A stretch of DNA of 64,000 bases from Sphingobium sp. MI1205 (GTDB taxonomy: Bacteria > Pseudomonadota > Alphaproteobacteria > Sphingomonadales > Sphingomonadaceae), in contig NZ_CP005191.1 in assembly GCF_001563285.1 (NCBI RefSeq), positions 1 to 64,000 of the forward strand, in the 5' to 3' direction. Positions 57,625 through 64,000 of this stretch are shown here, in pieces (position 1 is the first letter of the stretch; the number at the start of each line of letters is the position of its first letter). The translations under genes and the position numbers were made by a program. The notes under the pieces are model-generated. The model made no database searches and was not told where the DNA came from. It worked only from the letters and a program-made list of their open reading frames with translations.

Positions 57625-57651
57625 GGGCGGGAAGGCCATGCCCTCCCGCCC
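57625..57651 (-). terminator. Hairpin after groEL
   Basis: GGGCGGGA (57625-57632) and TCCCGCCC (57644-57651) form a GC-rich stem a few bases past the groEL stop (57658). On the minus strand it is followed by CTTGCTCG, not a clean T-run, so it is a possible rather than certain terminator. Confidence 0.5.
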
Positions 57652-57657
57652 AGGAGG

Positions 57658-59283
<1,626 letters not shown>

Positions 59284-59333
59284 TTAACTCCTTTCCTTGT
59301 TCCTTCCTGAATGCTTGAGGAATGGCGGTCCTG

Positions 59334-59648
59334 CTAGGCCGCCTGCTTGAGCGGGACGACATTGTCGATCACGCCGAGGATGTCGCTTTCCTTCATGATG
59401 AGCAGGTCCTCGCCGTCGATCTTGACCTCGGTCCCCGACCATTTGCCGAAAAGGACCCGGTCGCCGGCTTTCACGGCGAGTTCGATGAGATTGCCGTTGT
59501 CATCGCGCGCGCCGAGACCGACGGCGACGACTTCGCCTTCCTGCGGCTTTTCCTTGGCGGTGTCGGGGATGATGATGCCGCCCGAGGTTTTTTCCTCGGC
59601 TTCAATGCGGCGGACGACCACACGGTCGTGCAAGGGGCGGAAATGCAT
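59334..59648 (-). CDS. groES: Co-chaperonin GroES
   Basis: A 104-residue heptameric cap. [20 protein letters not shown], then [14 protein letters not shown] forms the mobile loop, and [12 protein letters not shown] is the typical end. ATG 59648 follows GGAGG. First gene of the groESL operon, controlled by the CIRCE element and RpoH-like promoter upstream. Confidence 0.96.
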   Translation of the reverse strand: MHFRPLHDRVVVRRIEAEEKTSGGIIIPDTAKEKPQEGEVVAVGLGARDDNGNLIELAVKAGDRVLFGKWSGTEVKIDGEDLLIMKESDILGVIDNVVPLKQAA

Positions 59649-59716
59649 GCATAACCTCCGGATGCAAAACAATATGTGATGGCCCTCTCGTTCATCTGAA
59701 CGACAGGCTTTCCGAA

Positions 59717-59744
59717 GCTAGGAAAGGAGATTTTTCCGTTCAAG
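59717..59744 (-). promoter_or_regulatory. RpoH-like promoter of groESL
   Basis: On the minus strand CTTGAA (59744-59739) is followed about 10 nt later by CTCCTTTCCTAG (59728-59717), similar to heat-shock sigma-32 type -35/-10 boxes. A similar pair precedes the hsp20 gene at 62130-62154. Lies between CIRCE and the groES start. Confidence 0.5.
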
Positions 59745-59761
59745 GGGTGCAACGAAAAATA

Positions 59762-59788
59762 TTGGCACTCTGCGCGAGTGAGTGCCAA
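59762..59788. promoter_or_regulatory. CIRCE operator (HrcA binding site)
   Basis: TTGGCACTC (59762-59770), exactly 9 bp, GAGTGCCAA (59780-59788). This matches the CIRCE consensus (TTAGCACTC-N9-GAGTGCTAA) apart from one symmetric change. It lies 114 bp upstream of groES, so HrcA repression is expected. No hrcA is in the window; the chromosomal repressor would act. Confidence 0.88.
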
Positions 59789-59920
59789 TTGCCCTGATTT
59801 CAGTGCCTTGGTCATCGCGAATGCCCTCTTGACGCGACTCACGCGCGCACCAAGATTTGCAGCGGTGGACGTGGCGCCACGAACAACAATGGAGCGACGA
59901 GAAGGAAAGGAGGCACAGCA

Positions 59921-60157
59921 ATGTCGCAACCATTTTCCCGTTTTCTTCATCCCTTTGAAGTTGCCCGGCATCCGAGCCTGGAACCGGAAGTGAAGCGCGC
60001 AATTCTGGCGTCCTGGGCGTCCGACAGGTCCGCGGTCAGAAACCAGCCTGGCTTGCGCAAGCCCCCTGGAGCAAGGCGTCCCATCCCAGTCGACGAAATT
60101 CTTGCGGCGATGCACACGCTTGATCAGGGCCATGAGCGGCCGCAGCCGTCGCCGTGA
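59921..60157 (+). CDS. Small conserved hypothetical (stress-island type)
   Basis: A 78-residue protein; HPFEVARHPSLEPEVKRAIL, then ASWASDRSAVR and IPVDEILAAM match a family of small alphaproteobacterial proteins commonly found next to sHSP or usg genes. AAAGGAGG precedes ATG. GTGA overlap with usg. Function unknown. Confidence 0.72.
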   Translation: MSQPFSRFLHPFEVARHPSLEPEVKRAILASWASDRSAVRNQPGLRKPPGARRPIPVDEILAAMHTLDQGHERPQPSP

Positions 60158-60423
60158 TCGACCGGGGATTTATTGCGCAGCTGAGCGGCTATGGCCTGAC
60201 GACTGCGGAAATCCACTATTATCGTCCGGACGCGCCTTCGCTTCTCCAGCTATTCGTCTGGCAGGAATATGATCTCGCTCCAGACTTTCCCGTGCTGTTC
60301 GATTTTCTCGACCACTGGCGTCGCGAGATCGAGGCGGCGCTCCATTCTGTGCGCATAGCCCATGAAGGGCTGATACGCCCTACGGAATGGAACGCCGTCG
60401 ACGGCGTGATTTCGATTCAGTGA
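60154..60423 (+). CDS. usg: Usg family protein
   Basis: An 89-residue protein of the alphaproteobacterial Usg family (LSGYGLTTAEIHYYRPDAPS, LLQLFVWQEYDLAPDFPV, ALHSVRIAHEGLIRP). Function unknown; found near stress and amino-acid genes. GTG 60154 overlaps the previous stop. Confidence 0.85.
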   Translation: MIDRGFIAQLSGYGLTTAEIHYYRPDAPSLLQLFVWQEYDLAPDFPVLFDFLDHWRREIEAALHSVRIAHEGLIRPTEWNAVDGVISIQ

Positions 60424-60803
60424 ATCAAGGGGTGTTCAAGCGGATGCGACGCGGCCGCAAGGATGGTGCGCGCGTGCGCCTGCCGTTCGACGATATCATG
60501 GAGTTCGCGATCGCGTTGCTATCCATCAGTCCGCAGGAGCTCGAGGCGCTGCGCTGGACTTTTGCCGATCGTAAGCGGCTGCTCGATCATCTGCTTGCAT
60601 CGGGCCGAGCCGCACAGGGTGTCGATCCCGAACGGTTGGGCATGCTACCGATCGAGATTAGCATTCCCAGAGACGATCTGACGAAGATGCAGCAATTCGC
60701 CGTTCGCGAACTTCCAAAGGCCGCGAGCAAAGCAGCAGTGATCGACCGTGTTCTCACCGCCCTCGACCTGGCAGCGCACCGCCAGGACCGTGAAGCCAGG
60801 TGA
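60420..60803 (+). CDS. Hypothetical protein after usg
   Basis: A 127-residue protein with a basic N-terminus and helical body (DDIMEFAIALLSISPQELEA, RELPKAASKAAVIDRVLTAL). GTG 60420 overlaps the usg stop (GTGA); ATG 60444 is the alternative. Not recognised. Confidence 0.6.
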   Translation: MNQGVFKRMRRGRKDGARVRLPFDDIMEFAIALLSISPQELEALRWTFADRKRLLDHLLASGRAAQGVDPERLGMLPIEISIPRDDLTKMQQFAVRELPKAASKAAVIDRVLTALDLAAHRQDREAR

Positions 60804-60926
60804 CGGTCTGGTAACCAGACCCGTTTCCGCCCGCTAATCGAGAAATTGGCTCATGGTGCTTCCTGAAATTCCGGGGCAGGAGCTTCGGAGCGCCGGTGGC
60901 CGGGAGCAGAGCGCCCCCGGCCTATC

Positions 60927-61445
60927 TCATGACGCCGCACCGCCATTGATCGGAATTCGGCGCACACTCTCGTCGGGCTTATCGGAGCGTGGCACTGTCA
61001 CAGTCAGGACGCCGTTCTTGAACGTTGCGCTCGCCCTGTCGTGTTCGACACCGTTCGGAAGGCTGATCCGACGTTCGAAGCGGCCATAGCTTCGTTCAGA
61101 ATAGCCGCGGTCCTTGTCCTCGACCTCGGCCTTCTTCTCGCCGCGAAGAGTGAGCGCGCCGTCCTCGACCAGCACCTCCACATTCTTCTCATCCAGGCCG
61201 GGAAGTTCGGCCGTTACACGGATTTCCTTGTCCGTCTCGCCGAGCTCTAGGTGAGGCCAGCCGGCGCGCCGATCAAACCCGGCAAAGGCGGGCATGTTGA
61301 AGCCACGCAAGACGTCGTCGAAGAGACGGTTCACCTCGCGGTGAAGCGATTGCAGCGGATGAGTGTCCCGGTCCTGTTCGGCGCTGACCGAGACAGGCAG
61401 CCGGTTTTCCTGCCGGCTCCAGGGAATGAGATCACGAAAAGCCAT
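60927..61445 (-). CDS. Small heat-shock protein Hsp20 (class 1)
   Basis: A 172-residue alpha-crystallin-domain holdase. N-terminal FRDLIPWSRQENR is typical of plasmid and stress-island Hsp20. The domain runs from about residue 65 (ELGETDKEIRVTAELPGLDE) to the end, with the GVLTVTVPRSD motif. ATG 61445 follows AGGAG. Transcribed with the hsp20 gene upstream, 104 bp away. Confidence 0.93.
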   Translation of the reverse strand: MAFRDLIPWSRQENRLPVSVSAEQDRDTHPLQSLHREVNRLFDDVLRGFNMPAFAGFDRRAGWPHLELGETDKEIRVTAELPGLDEKNVEVLVEDGALTLRGEKKAEVEDKDRGYSERSYGRFERRISLPNGVEHDRASATFKNGVLTVTVPRSDKPDESVRRIPINGGAAS

Positions 61446-61549
61446 GATAAGCATCTCCTTTCTGGCTGGATCCTGTCGATACCTGCCGGCACCTGCCGGC
61501 CGCCGCTGGCGGGAGGGACGAAAGCGGCGCCGGCAGGCCGGCGGCGGGA

Positions 61550-62023
61550 TCAGGCAACTTCGCTCGCCTTCTCCTTCGCCTCGCCGATTTGGCGACCGTC
61601 CGGGGCTCCGCCGCCGATTTCGATTCGGCGCGGCTTCATTGCTTCAGGAACGACACGCCGGAGTTCGATCGAGAGCAGTCCATGTTCGAAGCTCGCCGCT
61701 CCGACCTCGATGAAGTCGGCAAGCTGGAAGCGTCGCTCGAACGATCGAGACGCGATGCCTCGGTGGAGATACTCTCCCTTGTCCGCATCATCGGCGCGCT
61801 TGCCGGTCACGGTGAGCTGGTTCTGCTGCGCCACGATCTCGATGTCGTCGGGTCTGAACCCTGCGATCGCCAAGGTGATGCGGAAGCTGTCATCGCCAAG
61901 CTTCACAATATCGAAGAGCGGATAGCCGTCGTCCTCGCGTGCTCCCGCCTCAAGCAGGTTGAAAAGACGGTCAAAGCCGACCGTTGATCGCCTGTACGGC
62001 GTAAAGTCGAAGTTGGTTCTCAT
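61550..62023 (-). CDS. Small heat-shock protein Hsp20 (IbpA-like)
   Basis: A 157-residue IbpA-type small heat-shock protein: RSTVGFDRLFNLLEAGA, then YPLFDIVKLGDDSFRITLAI and GEYLHRGIASRSFERRFQLA, and the C-terminal GLLSIELRRVVPEA with the I-x-I-like tail. First gene of the hsp20 pair, directly after a ROSE-like RNA thermometer that covers its ribosome site. Confidence 0.93.
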   Translation of the reverse strand: MRTNFDFTPYRRSTVGFDRLFNLLEAGAREDDGYPLFDIVKLGDDSFRITLAIAGFRPDDIEIVAQQNQLTVTGKRADDADKGEYLHRGIASRSFERRFQLADFIEVGAASFEHGLLSIELRRVVPEAMKPRRIEIGGGAPDGRQIGEAKEKASEVA

Positions 62024-62025
62024 TT

Positions 62026-62111
62026 CCAAATCCTCCAACGAAGCAATTTGGGCATGAGAAGCGTCGGTATGCGAGAGCCGACGCCCTCTATGTCCATCCG
62101 GACCCGGATGG
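62026..62111 (-). promoter_or_regulatory. ROSE-type RNA thermometer in the hsp20 leader
   Basis: On the minus strand the hairpin next to the start codon pairs CCAAA-UUGCU with AGGA-UUUGG (62051-62026), placing the Shine-Dalgarno AGGA opposite UUGCU with a bulged G, exactly the ROSE signature. Two further perfect hairpins lie upstream: GCGTCGG/CCGACGC (62061-62084) and CCATCCGG/CCGGATGG (62094-62111). Heat would melt the hairpin and allow translation. Confidence 0.85.
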
Positions 62112-62129
62112 CGTCCGGTATTGCAGAGC

Positions 62130-62154
62130 TAGTGAGGCCAAAGTTCGATTCAAG
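62130..62154 (-). promoter_or_regulatory. RpoH-like promoter of hsp20
   Basis: Minus-strand CTTGAAT (62154-62148), about 10 nt, CCTCACTA (62137-62130). Similar in layout to the groESL promoter. Transcription would begin just upstream of the ROSE hairpins. Confidence 0.5.
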
Positions 62155-62305
62155 AGCCTGATCGCACGTTGGCGGTACCTCTGATCGAACCGCGCTGGCT
62201 TCCACGAAAAAGCGGATATTGAACCCGCTGCAGGCGGAGACGGAACCGCATCGCGATGGGGTAGCGAGGATAGTGACGCGAGCCTGCCTCTCGCGATGGG
62301 CCTGG

Positions 62306-63226
62306 TTATGCAATTGCGGGGATTGTTCGACCGTCAGCTATTACCGTTTGCGCGAGCCAAGCGATGAAGCTGCCGTCCCTCCAGTTCCGGTGCGTTACCA
62401 CGAACCCGGGAGATGTACGCTCGGCCTGGCACCGCGTGGCCTCACGCGTCGCATCGATCGCCAGCCGCATGCGCCGGCCACCTACCGCGTTCGAGATGAC
62501 CAATTCAATCAGGGTTCGTTCGTCGTCTGCACCCGGTCGGACGCGGTGGATCGCACATTCGACGCCGTGGGCATCCAGCGCCGCTTGAAGATGCTCGAGA
62601 GCGCGGAGCACATCCCGATCGAGTTCCGAACGAACGAGGATGAACCGTCGAGCATGGAAGATCGGGGCTGCGTACGCTTCGATCGCTGCGGCGCGACCGT
62701 CCGGCTCGCCTTCGAAGGCAACGAGCGCGAGGTAAGGACCCTCGATGTCGCTTTCGGTGCCGATCGTTCCTGTCACACGCAGCGGCGACATATTGGGGCC
62801 ATAGAGCAATGGCGGCCGGACATCGGTGGCATAGAGGACGGCGAAACCGTGTATGGAATGCCCGTTGCGTGCGGTGCGCAGAAGGGAGGCGGCGGCCTCG
62901 CCATTATGTAGAGCGACCGGGTGCGTCCAGAAGTGTTCGGCAAGGCCCACGCCGGGAGCCACTTCGAAGCCGGCAGCGGCCGTCTTCAACGCTCCGAACA
63001 GGTCAACGATAGAGGGCTGATCGGGTGCGCGGGCGGGGGCTGGAATTTCATTGCAGCCCGCAGCGTCGATGAGTTCCTCCAGCAGGTTCGCCATGGAGTG
63101 GCGCGAGGATGCGGCCGCATGCCCGGGCAGCGGCGGCAGGTCGAGATCCGTTGTGAGCCGGAACAATGGGCGAGCGACCGGCGCGGCTATGGAGGCAGCG
63201 GAGGAGCGAAACTGGTCCAGATCCAT
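62306..63226 (-). CDS. Truncated relative of the DUF1173-like protein
   Basis: A 306-residue protein related to the C-terminal two-thirds of the 33327-34622 product: FEVAPGVGLAEHFWTHPVAL, ESDIEGPYLALVAFEGEP and AYAAPIFHARRFILVRSELD align with its counterparts. The Cys-rich N-terminal part is missing and the RPDF/VEAM pair is replaced by weaker ELVISNA and RLAIDAT sequence. ATG 63226 (or GTG 63232). Function unknown. Confidence 0.65.
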   Translation of the reverse strand: MDLDQFRSSAASIAAPVARPLFRLTTDLDLPPLPGHAAASSRHSMANLLEELIDAAGCNEIPAPARAPDQPSIVDLFGALKTAAAGFEVAPGVGLAEHFWTHPVALHNGEAAASLLRTARNGHSIHGFAVLYATDVRPPLLYGPNMSPLRVTGTIGTESDIEGPYLALVAFEGEPDGRAAAIEAYAAPIFHARRFILVRSELDRDVLRALEHLQAALDAHGVECAIHRVRPGADDERTLIELVISNAVGGRRMRLAIDATREATRCQAERTSPGFVVTHRNWRDGSFIAWLAQTVIADGRTIPAIA

Positions 63227-63290
63227 CGCCACGCTCTAGCACAGCTTCATCCGCGCGTGAGAGAGGGAAGCGCCGAACAATGACAACTAC

Positions 63291-63321
63291 GTCACTTTAC
63301 CTTGCCCAGCGGTAAAGTGAC
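63291..63321. promoter_or_regulatory. Perfect 11-bp inverted repeat upstream of last gene
   Basis: GTCACTTTACC (63291-63301), 9-bp spacer, GGTAAAGTGAC (63311-63321). No T-run. It lies 53 bp before the start of the last gene, in the expected promoter region, so an operator is likely; the gene's own winged-helix product is a candidate binder. Confidence 0.65.
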
Positions 63322-63374
63322 ACTGGTGGCAAAATCGCCAAATGACCGTCTTTGTGAGTAATTGGGGGATTCAC

Positions 63375-64000
63375 ATGAGTCTAACTTTGTGCTTGATTCG
63401 TTCCATGTTTCAGCAGGACCTTTTCGCACCTCCGCCCGCCCGCCGGACAATCGGAATACCCGATATCGTCCGCACGATCGCCGAACATTCAGCGCGTCCG
63501 CGCTACACCTTCATGGTGCTCGACCTTATTTCGCGGGTCGCCCGGGCGAATGGGCAGGCCGGGCCGCTCGTGCGCGATGGCGAGGCTCTGGTACCGATCC
63601 GTGAATGGCTGGCGACCGCGATCGCGCCGAGCGGGGCGCGGTACCATCAGCGTCGCGCGACCGCCGGCAAGGTGCGGGCGGCGCTCGCCGCGAAGGGCGA
63701 GCTGCCGGCCGACACGGCTGAAGCTGAACGGATCGTGGAAGCGCAAGTCAGCGAGCGCATTCGGGATACGGGCATGACGGCGATCAGCCGGGCCGTGTCC
63801 GAGCTGGTGCGGGCGGGTCTTATCGAACGCCACTATCAGGGTTTCCTGGTGGATCATGAGAACCGCGGGGCGCAGCGACATGCGGTCTATACGATAACGC
63901 CCGCCGTCCGGGCCGCGCTGCATCCCAACGTCGCCACGAGTGAGCATCAGCGAGACTTCTACATTCGCGGAATGCACGGCCAGCCTCGCGCGGCGGTGTC
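63375..64000 (+). CDS. Winged-helix protein, incomplete at window edge
   Basis: An open frame of 208 complete codons runs from ATG 63375 (GGGGGA upstream) past the window end without a stop. It contains ARPRYTFMVLDLISRVARAN and a winged-helix-like part (GMTAISRAVSELVRAGLIER followed by a HAVYTITPAVRAAL wing). An internal ATG at 63405 is an alternative start. Family not recognised; it may be a plasmid regulator or replication-associated protein. Confidence 0.65.
   Translation, partial: MSLTLCLIRSMFQQDLFAPPPARRTIGIPDIVRTIAEHSARPRYTFMVLDLISRVARANGQAGPLVRDGEALVPIREWLATAIAPSGARYHQRRATAGKVRAALAAKGELPADTAEAERIVEAQVSERIRDTGMTAISRAVSELVRAGLIERHYQGFLVDHENRGAQRHAVYTITPAVRAALHPNVATSEHQRDFYIRGMHGQPRAAV

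Overview
The window is part of a large, GC-rich plasmid from a sphingomonad-type alphaproteobacterium (Sphingomonas, Sphingobium or Novosphingobium). The grounds are a plasmid RepA-like initiator with iteron-like repeats at position 1, a ParA/ribbon-helix-helix partition pair, two IS6100 copies, a MucR regulator, a TonB-dependent receptor, an F-type conjugation operon in the gene order of sphingomonad megaplasmids, and an alphaproteobacterial usg gene. No rRNA, tRNA or CRISPR array was seen. The last gene runs off the right edge, so the replicon is larger than the window.

Layout. 0-2.1 kb: replication and partition, with three clusters of 8-bp repeats. 2.1-7.8 kb: two diverged copies of a module made of an SprT-like metalloprotease, a long hairpin-rich leader, a toxin-antitoxin pair and a histidine phosphatase; the second copy is broken by IS6100. 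7.8-20 kb: an accessory zone between two direct IS6100 copies, holding a TetR regulator, a pile-up of IS256, IS21, IS701 and IS630 elements, a VapBC/RHH/integrase operon, and the remains of an RND efflux operon cut by IS6100. 20-28.2 kb: a resolvase fragment, an unrecognised 457-residue protein, a nuclease-like/MucR pair, a RadC-like gene cluster with a tail-anchored HTH protein, and a TonB-dependent receptor. 28.2-32.4 kb: a frameshifted pseudogene and a second integrase operon with RelBE and antitoxin remnants. 32.7-36.8 kb: conjugation-associated accessory genes, including a lytic transglycosylase.

37.2-56.3 kb: one continuous F-type type IV secretion operon (pilin, traL, E, K, B, dsbC, V, C, orf, trbI, S26 peptidase, W, orf, U, trbC, N, F, H, G), tightly coupled by ATGA/GTGA overlaps. 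Its upstream region carries four 22-bp tandem dyads that look like an operator array. Relaxase and coupling protein are not in the window. A small secreted protein downstream resembles the C-terminal part of TraG.

57.6-62.2 kb: a plasmid-borne heat-shock island. groES-groEL has a CIRCE operator and an RpoH-like promoter; two hsp20 genes sit behind a ROSE-type RNA thermometer; usg and two small conserved genes lie between them. A shortened relative of the 33.3-kb accessory protein and an incomplete winged-helix gene close the window. Overall this is a transmissible plasmid combining replication and partition, addiction modules, conjugation and proteostasis functions, remodelled by insertion sequences.
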